Assembly (NCBI GenBank): GCA_041576975.1
Contig: JBFGJY010000001.1
Coordinates: 59,697-123,696, forward strand
Source: JBFGJY01 sp041576975
GTDB lineage: Bacteria; Pseudomonadota; Gammaproteobacteria; UBA4575
Direction of reading: 5' to 3'
Length of the DNA: 64,000 nt
In this document: positions 51,330 through 61,052 of the stretch, piece by piece
How the letters are laid out: the number at the start of each line of letters is the position of its first letter
How positions within the stretch are numbered: the stretch's first letter is position 1
The notes under the pieces: model-generated
What the model saw: only the letters and a program-made list of their open reading frames with translations
Told to the model about the DNA's origin: nothing
Database searches by the model: none
Position numbers and translations under genes: made by a program

Positions 51330-51498
51330 AACCTTACAATGTACGTTGCTGTAGTGAGTTATCGAACGGACCCGATATCAAATCCTAATTTAAGCAGTAC
51401 AGCAAGTATTTTGCTTAACACACCGATTGATATAGAGTTACGTACTTTCCATTAATACAGACATATATAATACATACATAACAATCGCAAATTTAGAT

Positions 51499-51609
51499 AA
51501 TTAGATACAAACGTGCTGCTCTTCAATAAAAACCCTGTGATATATAAATAATATATAACTATTGTAAATTTAAGTAATTAGATACAAACGTGCTGCTCTT
51601 CAATAAAAA
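51499..51609 (+). repeat. Tandem duplication of the pilM translation start region
   Basis: A 34-base sequence at 51499-51532 recurs exactly at 51576-51609 (offset 77), with partly matching flanks (both begin near AAATTTA and continue to CCCTGT). The second copy contains the real pilM GTG start and first codons. The first copy therefore has the same GTG and reads MLLFNKNPVIYK before a TAA (51513-51551), a 12-codon minigene. Confidence 0.9.
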
Positions 51610-52651
51610 TAAAGGCCCTGTAATTGGCTTGGATATTAGCTCTTCATCTGTAAAGGCTATGGAGTTTTCTCAAACTGGAAGTGGTTATCGTGTTGATCAT
51701 TATGGTGTCGAGCCCCTTCCTCCCAATGCAGTTACTGAAAAAGTAATCTCAGACGTCGATGCGGTAGGTGAAAGCATTCGACAAGTCATGAAAAAGGCAA
51801 ATTCCAAGGCAAAAAATTGCTGTTTAGCAGTCGCGGGTTCAGCGGTAATTACTAAGGTAATAAATATGCCTGCAAACTTAAGTGAAGAGGACTTGGAAGC
51901 GCAAATTCAGCTAGAAGCGGATCAGTATATTCCCTATGCACTTGAAGAAGTAAATTTAGACTTTGATGTATTAGGTCAAACTGAAGACAACCCGGATACA
52001 ATCGATGTGCTATTAGCGGCATCACGTAGTGAAAACGTCGACATGCGTATTGCTGCAGCAGAAGCCGCAGGACTTACACCTATTGTGGTCGATGTTGAAG
52101 CCTATGCAATCGAAAATGTATTCCCACTAATTGTTGACACCGTTGCAGATCAAGGTCGTGGTAAAACTGTGGCAGTGCTTGATATTGGCGCCACCATGAC
52201 AAGTTTAAATGTCCTTCAAGATCACAAAATGGTTTACACGCGCGAGCAGCCATTTGGTGGTAAACAACTTACCGAAGAAATCATGCATCAATACGGACTT
52301 ACTTATGAAGAGGCCGGTCTAGCCAAAAAAGAGGGTGGTCTACCAGAAAATTATGTATCAGATTTATTAGAGCCCTTTAAGAATACAGCAGCACAGCAAG
52401 CTAATCGTTTTTTACAGTTTTATTATTCGGCCAGTCAGCATGTAACGGTTGATCATCTGCTCCTAGCAGGAGGTTGTGCAGCAATTCCTGGCTTGGATGA
52501 AAAAATTGCAAAAGAAATAGGTATTACTACCACTATTGCTAACCCCTTTAGTCAACTTTCTCTGGGATCTAAAATTAACCCACATGCGTTGGGTGGCGAT
52601 GCCCCATCCATGCTTATTGCTTGTGGGCTCGCATTACGGGCATTCGACTAA
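51590..52651 (+). CDS. pilM: Type IV pilus assembly protein PilM
   Basis: Cytoplasmic actin-like ATPase of the pilus alignment subcomplex; it binds the N-terminus of PilN. The 353-residue product starts at GTG with MLLFNKNKGPVIGLDISSSSVKAMEF, then AVAGSAVITKVINMPANLSEEDLEAQIQLEADQYIPYALEEVNLDF and LLAGGCAAIPGLDEKI. First gene of pilMNOPQ. The upstream region contains a duplicate of its own start. Confidence 0.96.
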   Translation: MLLFNKNKGPVIGLDISSSSVKAMEFSQTGSGYRVDHYGVEPLPPNAVTEKVISDVDAVGESIRQVMKKANSKAKNCCLAVAGSAVITKVINMPANLSEEDLEAQIQLEADQYIPYALEEVNLDFDVLGQTEDNPDTIDVLLAASRSENVDMRIAAAEAAGLTPIVVDVEAYAIENVFPLIVDTVADQGRGKTVAVLDIGATMTSLNVLQDHKMVYTREQPFGGKQLTEEIMHQYGLTYEEAGLAKKEGGLPENYVSDLLEPFKNTAAQQANRFLQFYYSASQHVTVDHLLLAGGCAAIPGLDEKIAKEIGITTTIANPFSQLSLGSKINPHALGGDAPSMLIACGLALRAFD

Positions 52652-52652
52652 G

Positions 52653-53222
52653 ATGGCAAGAATTAATTTATTACCATGGCGGGAAACGCGACGTCACGAG
52701 CAACAAAAAGAGTTTTTTACGCTGATGGGTATAGCTGCGGCACTATGCGCAGTTGTTGTGCTTATGACGCATTTCGAAATTAACGGAAGAATTGGTCATC
52801 AGGACAGGCGAAACCAGTATCTTACTAATGAAATAAAAATACTTGACGACAAGATTAGAGAAATTAAAAAACTGGATTCAACCAGACAGGCATTGATTGA
52901 ACGTATGGAAGTCATACAAAATTTACAAGCTGCACGTCCTGGTATCGTGCATTTGTTTGATGAACTAGTAAAGACATTGCCTGAAGGTGCACACCTTGTA
53001 AGTCTTAAACAGTCTGAAAACAATTTGCAAATCGCTGGACGAGCTGAGTCCAATGCGCGAGTTTCTTCTTATATGCGTAATATTGAAGCTTCAGAATGGT
53101 TAACAAAACCTAGTCTTGGAGTAATTGAGACAAAGGAAACAGAACTTGCGCGCATCAGTAACTTCAATCTGACTGCTTTGCAAACAAATCCTAATATTGA
53201 AAGTAATTCTGAAGACGAATAA
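52653..53222 (+). CDS. pilN: Type IV pilus assembly protein PilN
   Basis: From the ATG at one base past the pilM stop the protein is 189 residues and starts MARINLLPWRETRRHEQQK, the INLLPWR motif that PilM binds. One membrane helix (about 22-42) is followed by a coiled region and a periplasmic ferredoxin-like domain. An open frame extends upstream into pilM but is not conserved. Confidence 0.95.
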   Translation: MARINLLPWRETRRHEQQKEFFTLMGIAAALCAVVVLMTHFEINGRIGHQDRRNQYLTNEIKILDDKIREIKKLDSTRQALIERMEVIQNLQAARPGIVHLFDELVKTLPEGAHLVSLKQSENNLQIAGRAESNARVSSYMRNIEASEWLTKPSLGVIETKETELARISNFNLTALQTNPNIESNSEDE

Positions 53223-53226
53223 AAGT

Positions 53227-53811
53227 ATGGATTTTTTAGAAGAATTAAGAAATACAAACCTTACTAATATCGGTACAGCACCGCTGTTTGTAAAGGTACT
53301 GCTGATTGGAATTGTCTGTCTTGGAATTCTGTTTGCCGGATATTACTTGCATCATAAAAATCAGCTCGAAGATTTAAAGCGAGTTCAAGCTAAAGAGCAA
53401 GAACTCAGAAAAACATTTGAGACCAAGGCAGAAAAAGCGGCTAACCTTGAATTATATAAGGTGCAATTAGAAGAGATGCGTCGAACATTTGGTACCTTGT
53501 TGCGTCAATTGCCTAGCAAGACCGAAATTCCTGCCCTTATTGTTGATATATCACAAACAGGTCTAGCCAGTGGTTTGGAAATTGAGTTATTCAGACCAAA
53601 AGCTGAATCTAGACAAGAATTTTATGCTGAAAAACCTATAGATTTAAGAGTAAAAGGTGACTATCACCAATTTGGTACATTTGCGAGCGAAATCGCGGCA
53701 TTGCCACGTATTGTAACTCTACATAATATTTCTCTTACTCCAGAAGAGGAAAAAATGACCATGACAGCTACGGTAAAGACTTATCGGTATTTAGATGAGG
53801 ATGAACAATGA
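53227..53811 (+). CDS. pilO: Type IV pilus assembly protein PilO
   Basis: A 194-residue bitopic protein: N-terminal cytoplasmic piece MDFLEELRNTNLTNIGTAP, one membrane helix (about 22-42), a coiled coil (LEDLKRVQAKEQELRKTFETKAEKAANLELYKVQLEEM) and a ferredoxin-like periplasmic domain. It pairs with PilN. The chosen ATG is 5 bases past the pilN stop; a TTG further upstream is less likely. pilP follows with a 4-base overlap. Confidence 0.95.
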   Translation: MDFLEELRNTNLTNIGTAPLFVKVLLIGIVCLGILFAGYYLHHKNQLEDLKRVQAKEQELRKTFETKAEKAANLELYKVQLEEMRRTFGTLLRQLPSKTEIPALIVDISQTGLASGLEIELFRPKAESRQEFYAEKPIDLRVKGDYHQFGTFASEIAALPRIVTLHNISLTPEEEKMTMTATVKTYRYLDEDEQ

Positions 53812-54356
53812 AAATTAGAATTGCCATCAATCTGAATCTGATTTTTTTTACAATTTTAATTTTAGTAGTAACGCTATTTGCTGGTTGTGGACGAGAAATG
53901 CGTGATCTAGAAGACTATGTTGAAGAAGTAAAATCACGTGAGCCGCCTGGTATAGACCCTATTCCTGAAGTCAAACCGTATCAAAGCTATAAATACCAGG
54001 CTAATAATCAACGTAATCCATTCGATGCTTCAATTTTTCAAGCCAAGATTGTTGAAAAAATAAAAAGGCCCAATTCATCGATTTCCCCTGACCCCAATCG
54101 AACACCTGAGTTTCTAGAAAATTTTCCATTGGATAGCTTGCGCATGGTGGGCACCTTAGAGCAAAGGGGAAGTTTGTGGGCATTAATTCAAACGCCAGAA
54201 AAAACAATTCAGCGAATTTCTTCGGGCAACTATGTAGGCCAAAATAATGGGAAAGTCTTAGAAGTCTCTGACGCAGGAATAAAGATTGAAGAAATTGTTC
54301 CAGATGGTTTTGGCGGATGGCGCAAACGAGATGGCTCAATTGCGTTAAGTGAGTAG
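53808..54356 (+). CDS. pilP: Type IV pilus assembly lipoprotein PilP
   Basis: A 182-residue lipoprotein with lipobox LFAGC near residue 27, then GREMRDLEDYVEEVKSREPPGIDPIPEVKPYQSYKYQANNQRNPFDAS, the segment that binds PilN/PilO, and the C-terminal beta-domain FPLDSLRMVGTLEQRGSLWALIQTPEKTI and VSDAGIKIEEIVPDGFGGWRKRDGSIAL that docks onto PilQ. Confidence 0.95.
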   Translation: MKIRIAINLNLIFFTILILVVTLFAGCGREMRDLEDYVEEVKSREPPGIDPIPEVKPYQSYKYQANNQRNPFDASIFQAKIVEKIKRPNSSISPDPNRTPEFLENFPLDSLRMVGTLEQRGSLWALIQTPEKTIQRISSGNYVGQNNGKVLEVSDAGIKIEEIVPDGFGGWRKRDGSIALSE

Positions 54357-54442
54357 TAAATCACATTCACTAGCAAGATAGATATAGATGATGACAGAAC
54401 TTCTTTTTTAGGGAAAGCTAATATACTAAGGGGCAATATGCC

Positions 54443-56611
54443 ATGAACGATACAAAACAAACTTTATCTACATTTCAATCAATGGATTCATTTGATTGTG
54501 GATCAAATTATTGGAGATTAGCGCATAAAACCCTATTTTTAGTGTTGCTTCTTATACTAGCTTCAGTCGCACAAGCACAAAATGTACTTCAAGATATTAA
54601 GTATGCAAGTTTGCCTAACGAACAGATTCAGTTGTCATTTCAATTTTCAGGCACACCACCAGAACCACTTGCATTTACTATCGACAATCCAGCACGCATT
54701 GCATTAGATTTTGCAGGTACGAATAATGAATTAGCTAACCGGTTCCAAGAAATCGGTATTGGTGTGGCGCAAAGTGTAAATACTGCAGAAGCAAAAGGGC
54801 GAACTCGAGTCGTCGTTAACCTTACCCGTATGCAAGACTATCGAACAAGTATATCGGGAAACAATCTCATTCTAACTATAGGTACCGGCGCTGGCGATGT
54901 GAGCCAACCACAAGTAGTGAGCAGAGCTGATACTGCAAAACCATCCATATCATCACCAATATCTACCAGTGCTTATAAAATTAATAATGTTGATTTTCGT
55001 CGTGGTGAAGGAGGTGCAGGGCGAATTGTAATTGAACTTTCTAGTCCCAGGATACCCATCAACTTACGCGAACAAGGTGGGCGCATCCTCGTTGATTTTT
55101 CTAATACCTCTTTACCAAGTAATTTAAGCAAACGTTTAGATGTGGTTGATTTTGCAACTCCTGTGCAACTTATAGAGACATTTGCTGATGGGCCAAATAC
55201 AAAGATGATTATATCTCCGGATACAAGCAAAGTGTTTGAACACCTTGCATATCAATCTGAAAATCAATATGTAGTTGAAGTCCGCGAAATACCAGAAGAG
55301 GTAATTGAGCAACGTAAAAAAGATGTGTTCGAGGGCGAGAGACTTTCCCTCAACTTTCAAGATATAGAGGTCCGGTCTGTACTCCAACTCATAGCTGACT
55401 TTACCAACCTGAATATGGTAGTCAGTGACGCGGTTTCTGGAAACTTAACTTTACGTTTAAAAAATGTTCCATGGGATCAGGCGCTAGATATCATATTAAA
55501 GACCAAAGGACTCGGTAAGCGTGAAACTGGCAATGTCATTTATGTGGCTCCAAGTGAAGAGATCGCCGCTCGTGAAAAATTGGAGCTAGAATCTCAACAA
55601 CAAGTTCAAGAACTGGCACCGCTACGCTCTGAGTTTATACAAGTTAATTATGCTCGAGCATCTGATTTCGCAGCACTTTTAAAATCACCTGATAACACAT
55701 TATTGTCGGAACGAGGCAATGTCACGGTAGACGAACGCACGAATAATTTATTAGTTCAAGATACTGCATTGAAGCTTAATGAAATTCGACGTTTAGTAGA
55801 TAGACTCGATGTTCCAGTAAAACAAGTGCTCATAGAGTCGCGCATTGTCATCGCTAATGATGATTTTAGTAGATCCCTTGGAGTACGGTTTGGCATTTCA
55901 AATAGAGATAATGACGTTGTTGATGATAGTGACTTTGATGCGATTGCTGGAAACTTAGAAGGCACAGACCAGGCATTAAGTGGTGCCGATATTTCTTTAA
56001 ACAACCGATTAAATGTGAACCTACCTGCTTCAGCTGCGACGGGTAGTATAGGATTAGCGCTAGCTAAATTACCTCTGGGTCTACTTCTTGATTTAGAACT
56101 CTCAGCGGCTCAAGCAGAAAGTCGAGCTGAAGTGGTCTCCACTCCACGGGTAATTGCATCCAATCAAACCACTGCGCGCATCGAACAAGGTACTGAAATA
56201 CCATTTCAATCTGCTACATCAAGCGGTGCAACTGATGTTGAATTTAAAAAAGCAGTGTTGTCATTAGAAGTTACACCACAAATTACACCAGATGACAGAG
56301 TTTCGATGAAACTCAAGGTCACTAATGACAGCATAGGTGAAGAAGTTCCATCTGGCTTTGGTGGCTTTATTCCATCGATTGATACCAATGAAGTGCAAAC
56401 AGATGTACTTGTTGATAATGGCCAAACTATTGTACTTGGAGGAGTTTATACACAAGACAAATCAGATTCTGTTAGTCGGGTACCTTTTTTCTCTGATTTA
56501 CCATTATTAGGTTTTCTCTTCAAATCTACAACAATAAGAGACGATAAAGCTGAACTACTCATCTTTATTACACCTAAAATTATTAGTGAGCAGCTGACTT
56601 TGGTTCGTTAA
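54443..56611 (+). CDS. pilQ: Type IV pilus secretin PilQ
   Basis: The outer-membrane pore for the pilus. The 722-residue precursor has a signal peptide (about 30-46, LFLVLLLILASVAQAQ), two AMIN domains (about 50-140 and 165-260), the N0/N1 region with LSLNFQDIEVRSVLQLIADFTNLNMVVSDAVSGNLTLRLKNVPWDQALDIILKTKGL, and the secretin domain with VKQVLIESRIVIA, VVSTPRVIASNQTTARIEQGTEIPF and a final TTIRDDKAELLIFITPKII. A terminator follows the gene. Confidence 0.96.
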   Translation: MNDTKQTLSTFQSMDSFDCGSNYWRLAHKTLFLVLLLILASVAQAQNVLQDIKYASLPNEQIQLSFQFSGTPPEPLAFTIDNPARIALDFAGTNNELANRFQEIGIGVAQSVNTAEAKGRTRVVVNLTRMQDYRTSISGNNLILTIGTGAGDVSQPQVVSRADTAKPSISSPISTSAYKINNVDFRRGEGGAGRIVIELSSPRIPINLREQGGRILVDFSNTSLPSNLSKRLDVVDFATPVQLIETFADGPNTKMIISPDTSKVFEHLAYQSENQYVVEVREIPEEVIEQRKKDVFEGERLSLNFQDIEVRSVLQLIADFTNLNMVVSDAVSGNLTLRLKNVPWDQALDIILKTKGLGKRETGNVIYVAPSEEIAAREKLELESQQQVQELAPLRSEFIQVNYARASDFAALLKSPDNTLLSERGNVTVDERTNNLLVQDTALKLNEIRRLVDRLDVPVKQVLIESRIVIANDDFSRSLGVRFGISNRDNDVVDDSDFDAIAGNLEGTDQALSGADISLNNRLNVNLPASAATGSIGLALAKLPLGLLLDLELSAAQAESRAEVVSTPRVIASNQTTARIEQGTEIPFQSATSSGATDVEFKKAVLSLEVTPQITPDDRVSMKLKVTNDSIGEEVPSGFGGFIPSIDTNEVQTDVLVDNGQTIVLGGVYTQDKSDSVSRVPFFSDLPLLGFLFKSTTIRDDKAELLIFITPKIISEQLTLVR

Positions 56612-56633
56612 TAATTAAATTTTAATTATTTAT

Positions 56634-56668
56634 TAAAAGGCCCTCTCTTATTGTGAGGGCTTTTTTGT
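56634..56668 (+). terminator. Rho-independent terminator of the pil operon
   Basis: A hairpin GCCCTC - 9 bases - GAGGGC followed by TTTTTTG, with matching A residues before the stem. It is 22 bases past the pilQ stop. Confidence 0.85.
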
Positions 56669-56735
56669 TTTGGTCTATACTCTCTTCCATCTTCTTGTAA
56701 GTGGTACGACATCTTAAATTAAATTCAATTATTTA

Positions 56736-57251
56736 GTGAAAACTAAAAATATTATTCTTATTGGCACAATGGGTGCCGGGAAATCGACTGTAGGACGGAG
56801 ATTGGCAAAAAGACTGGGGACTCAGTTTTATGATAGTGACAAAGTTATACAGAAAAAAACAGGTGTCGACATTCCCACAGTTTTTGAATACGAAGGCGAA
56901 AGCGGCTTTCGAATACGGGAAGAAAAAGTCATTAGTGAATTATGTCAGTTAGAAGGCATTGTACTCGCTACTGGTGGAGGAGCTGTTCTCTCTGATAATA
57001 CAAGACACCTATTATCTTCAAGAGGCATAGTATTTTATTTAAAGGCCTCTGTTGATACGCTTCTTAAACGCACACAAGGCGATACTAGTCGCCCATTGCT
57101 TAATGCGTTAAATAAACAAAAGACAATATCTGCACTATTGCAACAAAGAGAACCGCTGTATCAAGAAATAGCAGATCATATAATCAAAACTGATCACCAC
57201 ACTACTAACTGGACTGTAGATCAAATTTTAAAACGCATTAATCATATGTGA
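56736..57251 (+). CDS. aroK: Shikimate kinase
   Basis: Phosphorylates shikimate in aromatic amino-acid synthesis. The 171-residue P-loop kinase starts at GTG: KTKNIILIGTMGAGKSTVGRRLAKRL (Walker A 10-18), with DSDKVIQKKTGVDIPTVFEYEGESGFRIREEKV and ATGGGAVL, DTSRPLL, and REPLYQEIADHII. Ends with TGA. aroB follows after 40 bases. Confidence 0.96.
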   Translation: MKTKNIILIGTMGAGKSTVGRRLAKRLGTQFYDSDKVIQKKTGVDIPTVFEYEGESGFRIREEKVISELCQLEGIVLATGGGAVLSDNTRHLLSSRGIVFYLKASVDTLLKRTQGDTSRPLLNALNKQKTISALLQQREPLYQEIADHIIKTDHHTTNWTVDQILKRINHM

Positions 57252-57291
57252 ATCCCTATAGAATAAGGCGTATCAAAAGAAATTCTCGATA

Positions 57292-58377
57292 ATGACCACA
57301 TTTGAAGTACAGCTAGGCAAGCGTAGTTATCCGATCTATATCGGTGAAAAGATCCTTGAACAAGCGCTTTACCTGCACAAACATATCCATGGTGATAGAG
57401 TTTTTGTTATTAGTAATGAAAAAGTTGCGCCCTTATACTTAGAGGCTATATTAAAAAACTGTGAGCAGTATCGTTCTCATCATATGATTCTTCCTGATGG
57501 CGAATCGTATAAATCCTTAGATACCATGAATCTTATATACAGCGCATTATTAGAGAACCATTGTGATAGGAGTACAACTTTAATAGCCTTGGGAGGCGGT
57601 GTAATTGGAGATATTACTGGTTTTGCAGCAGCTACGTATCAACGCGGTGTGAACTTCATTCAAATTCCTACTACATTACTTGCGCAAGTCGATTCATCTG
57701 TTGGTGGCAAAACGGGTGTTAATCATAAGTTAGGAAAGAACATGATTGGCGCTTTTTACCAACCACAATGCGTCATCGCAGATCTAACCACTCTAAACAC
57801 ACTGGACAACCGAGAACTTAGTGCGGGTATAGCTGAGATTATTAAGTATGGCCTTATACGCGATGCCGATTTTTTTGATTGGTTAGAACAAAATATTGAT
57901 AAGCTAGTAGCACGTGATCCCGAAGCCCTTGCATATGCAGTAGTTTGTTCATGTAAAAATAAAGCTCAGATCGTTGCTGAAGATGAGTTGGAACAAACTG
58001 GAAAACGCGCATTATTAAATTACGGGCATACTTTTGGTCATGCGATTGAAACGGGTACGGGCTATGGAGTATGGCTACATGGAGAAGCCGTTGCATGTGG
58101 CATGCTCATGGCAGCAGCACTATCCATTAAACTAGGATGGTTAACTGAGCAAGATTATGCACGTGTAGTTAATCTATTAGAGATTGCCAATTTACCTAAA
58201 GAGCCACCTGCAGAAATGCATATTGCTGAATTTATAAAGCTAATGGCAGTGGATAAAAAATCACTCGCGGGAAAACTACATCTAGTTCTTCTTAAAGGCA
58301 TTGGTAATGCAATATTAACATCAGACTTTCCAACGTCATCATTAGAAGACGTATTGCGAGAATTCTGTAAAGTATAA
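57292..58377 (+). CDS. aroB: 3-dehydroquinate synthase
   Basis: Second step of the shikimate pathway. The 361-residue enzyme has LPDGESYKSLDTMNLIYSALLENHCDRSTTLIALGGGVIGDITGFAAATYQRGVNFIQIPTTLLAQVDSSVGGKTGVNH, the NAD and zinc-site blocks, and LLNYGHTFGHAIETGTGYGVWLHGEAVACGM, including the zinc-ligand histidines. Directly followed by dgt with a 4-base gap. Confidence 0.97.
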   Translation: MTTFEVQLGKRSYPIYIGEKILEQALYLHKHIHGDRVFVISNEKVAPLYLEAILKNCEQYRSHHMILPDGESYKSLDTMNLIYSALLENHCDRSTTLIALGGGVIGDITGFAAATYQRGVNFIQIPTTLLAQVDSSVGGKTGVNHKLGKNMIGAFYQPQCVIADLTTLNTLDNRELSAGIAEIIKYGLIRDADFFDWLEQNIDKLVARDPEALAYAVVCSCKNKAQIVAEDELEQTGKRALLNYGHTFGHAIETGTGYGVWLHGEAVACGMLMAAALSIKLGWLTEQDYARVVNLLEIANLPKEPPAEMHIAEFIKLMAVDKKSLAGKLHLVLLKGIGNAILTSDFPTSSLEDVLREFCKV

Positions 58378-58381
58378 GCAC

Positions 58382-59572
58382 ATGGGCGCAATATCTGTTG
58401 CAAATATAAATCATAATTCGTCACAGCTAGCGGTTGCTTCATATGCTGCTCAAGATGCTTTCTCAAAGGGTCGTCTATATAACGAAACAAAAGCAACATA
58501 TCGAGGTGAATTTCAACGCGATCGTGAACGCATCATTCATAGCACCGCTTTTCGCAGGCTTGAATATAAGACTCAAGTCTTTGTTAATCACGAAGGTGAC
58601 TTATTTCGTACGCGACTCACACATTCTATCGAAGTTGCTCAAATAGCACGCGCAATTGCGCGCGCACTAAACCTTAATCAGGACCTCTGTGAAGCAATAG
58701 CACTTGCACATGACCTTGGCCACACTCCGTTTGGACATGCTGGACAAGATGCGCTAAATGAGTGTATGCGTGAACAGGGTGGTTTCGAGCATAATTTACA
58801 ATCCTTACGCGTAGTAGATAAGCTTGAGCTTAAGTATCCACAATATCCTGGTCTAAATTTAACCTTTGAAACAAGAGAAGGCATTCTTAAGCATTGCTCT
58901 CAAATAAATGCAGAAAAATTAGGATCATTAGGCCAACGATTTCTACAACGATCACAGCCGAGTTTAGAAGCACAACTTACCAATATAGCTGATGAGATCG
59001 CTTATAATAATCATGATATTGATGATGGGTTACGTGCTGGTCTTATAACTGTTAAACAATTGAATGACACCGAGTTATTTAGTGGACACTTTGCTATGAC
59101 TACAAGAGAATTTCCTAATATCAGCGAGCGCAGAAAAATCTATGAATCTATTCGCCGTATCATTAATGATTTAGTTACTGATTTAATAATTACTAGTCAA
59201 GCAGCCATTATGCAAAAAAAACTCGCTACCATTGATGACGTTCGTGCAACAAAGAAGCCATTGATCCAATTTAGTGAGGCCATGCTCCAAAAGAATCGTG
59301 AGCTAAAATCTTTTTTAAACAAAAACTTATACCAGCACTATCGTGTGCACCGAATGAGCAAGAAAGCCAAAAAAATAATTTTCGATTTGTACACTGCATT
59401 TTTTAATGATACACACCTTATGCCTAATGAATATCGTGACAACGCGAATTTATCCCGGCAAAAAAAAGGGGATGCTGGACATGCGCGAGTTGTATCAGAT
59501 TATATTGCGGGTATGACTGACAGATATGCAATTGCAGAGCACGAGCGAATATTCAATGCAAGAATCATTTGA
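58382..59572 (+). CDS. dgt: Deoxyguanosinetriphosphate triphosphohydrolase-like protein
   Basis: HD-domain dNTPase, 396 residues. Blocks seen are RDRERIIHSTAFRRLEYKTQVFVNHEGDLFRTRLTHSIEVAQIARAIAR (metal His81), AHDLGHTPFGHAGQDALNE (His110-Asp111), and DEIAYNNHDIDDGLRAG. This is the Dgt-like subgroup that removes triphosphate from dNTPs. It overlaps the AAA-SPOR gene by 17 bases and ends in TGA. Confidence 0.94.
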   Translation: MGAISVANINHNSSQLAVASYAAQDAFSKGRLYNETKATYRGEFQRDRERIIHSTAFRRLEYKTQVFVNHEGDLFRTRLTHSIEVAQIARAIARALNLNQDLCEAIALAHDLGHTPFGHAGQDALNECMREQGGFEHNLQSLRVVDKLELKYPQYPGLNLTFETREGILKHCSQINAEKLGSLGQRFLQRSQPSLEAQLTNIADEIAYNNHDIDDGLRAGLITVKQLNDTELFSGHFAMTTREFPNISERRKIYESIRRIINDLVTDLIITSQAAIMQKKLATIDDVRATKKPLIQFSEAMLQKNRELKSFLNKNLYQHYRVHRMSKKAKKIIFDLYTAFFNDTHLMPNEYRDNANLSRQKKGDAGHARVVSDYIAGMTDRYAIAEHERIFNARII

Positions 59573-61052
59573 AGATAGCTACAACCCAGATCCAATCCTA
59601 AATCTAGATGCCGATTTTATATCGGTAGAATGTCTTGAGAAGTTAGGTCTGGATGAAAATCCGTTTATTGATCATGCAAGAGACCCCTTTCTATTCATTG
59701 ACGAACAACTTGAGATGTCGATTAATGTATTAATGGACTATTTGCAAAATCAAAACTCGACCCTTGTTTTATTAGGAGAGATAGGGATAGGTAAAACCAC
59801 ACAATTACGCGCACTACTTAGAAAAGGCTATCAACACTTTAACTTTTGTACCCTTAGAGCAAAACCCAAGACTTCTTTCGCTGATGTCGAAAAAAAGATA
59901 CAAGAACGCTGGCGATTACCAGAACAAGATATTGATGAAACATTACAAATTGATGAATACATTAAACGATACATAGAAACAGACAAACATCCCGTACTGA
60001 TCATAGATGATGCACATCGCTTGCAAAACCAAGTCCTTGATGCCTTATTACAATTAAAACACCGAGTCGGTCTGCAATCTCCTCAAGCCCTCGGATTAGT
60101 GCTAGCATCTGAACCGAGCATTCAAACTCAACTTGCAGAACTTGAACAAATCAACCCAGCTGCTACCCAAATTTATCAAATCAACGCACGCGCATTTGAT
60201 GCTACACAATGCGAAAATTATATTAATTATCGATTAAAAAAAGCAGGAGCAATAGATGGGGCTTTATTCACTCCTGAACAGATTCAGGAGTTTTATACCA
60301 AATCTCAAGGCTTGCCGAGAATAATAAACAAACTCGCGCGCGAAGCTCTTTCTAAACAATGCCAACAAAACTCTCAAAGTACAACATCAGCATTTAAATT
60401 TGCTTCAAACCCTAGTATGCGCCTAGGATTAATTTTAGCAGGCTTAATCGGTCTTGCTTTCATTATTGGAACATTGTCAAAAAAGCCCCCGCAAGACGTT
60501 GAGCTTGATCTCAAGAAAACTGAAATGGAACATGAAACTAAACCAAAGGAAGTGGTCGAGCTAGATACCGAAACATCTTCTGAAACCGAAATATCATCTG
60601 AATTTGACAATCAAACTGCTCCAATAAGCAAACCGCAGGAAATATCTAAACCATATGTAGCACCTTTAGTGTTAGCGCCTTTACAAATTGAAAACAAAGT
60701 AGACACTAAAGTAATACAAGAGCAAACAACCAAAAATAAAAGCGAAGTTCAAACACAGCCATTTACGCCCGATTGGCTGCTTAAACAAAAGCCCGATACA
60801 TATACAATACAAATCGTTGCTTCACCTAGCCAAGAAAATCTATTTGCATTTGCTAAAAAGCATTTAGAAGGTAAACAAACCGCTTACTATCAAAAATCAG
60901 GCCAAAATAAACAATGGTTTATTTTAGTATATGGAATTTTCCCAACTCGTGAGGAAGCCCTTACTACAATTGATGCTTTACCTCCCAGCCTTCAGAAAAA
61001 CCAACCCTACCCACTGCAAATCAACAAAATTCAACAAGTAATACGTCAATAA
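59556..61052 (+). CDS. AAA ATPase with membrane helix and SPOR domain (DamX-like)
   Basis: A 498-residue protein from the chosen ATG (an upstream in-frame ATG adds ten residues). Order: acidic start; P-loop GEIGIGKTT (74-82) and Walker B VLIIDDAHRLQ, the ExeA/DamX-type AAA domain; one membrane helix LGLILAGLIGLAFIIGTL (about 290-307); a long Glu/Lys/Thr-rich linker; and a C-terminal SPOR domain YTIQIVASPSQENLFAFAKKH...TREEALTTIDAL that binds denuded peptidoglycan at division sites. The aroK-aroB-damX order is widespread. Confidence 0.88.
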   Translation: MQESFEDSYNPDPILNLDADFISVECLEKLGLDENPFIDHARDPFLFIDEQLEMSINVLMDYLQNQNSTLVLLGEIGIGKTTQLRALLRKGYQHFNFCTLRAKPKTSFADVEKKIQERWRLPEQDIDETLQIDEYIKRYIETDKHPVLIIDDAHRLQNQVLDALLQLKHRVGLQSPQALGLVLASEPSIQTQLAELEQINPAATQIYQINARAFDATQCENYINYRLKKAGAIDGALFTPEQIQEFYTKSQGLPRIINKLAREALSKQCQQNSQSTTSAFKFASNPSMRLGLILAGLIGLAFIIGTLSKKPPQDVELDLKKTEMEHETKPKEVVELDTETSSETEISSEFDNQTAPISKPQEISKPYVAPLVLAPLQIENKVDTKVIQEQTTKNKSEVQTQPFTPDWLLKQKPDTYTIQIVASPSQENLFAFAKKHLEGKQTAYYQKSGQNKQWFILVYGIFPTREEALTTIDALPPSLQKNQPYPLQINKIQQVIRQ

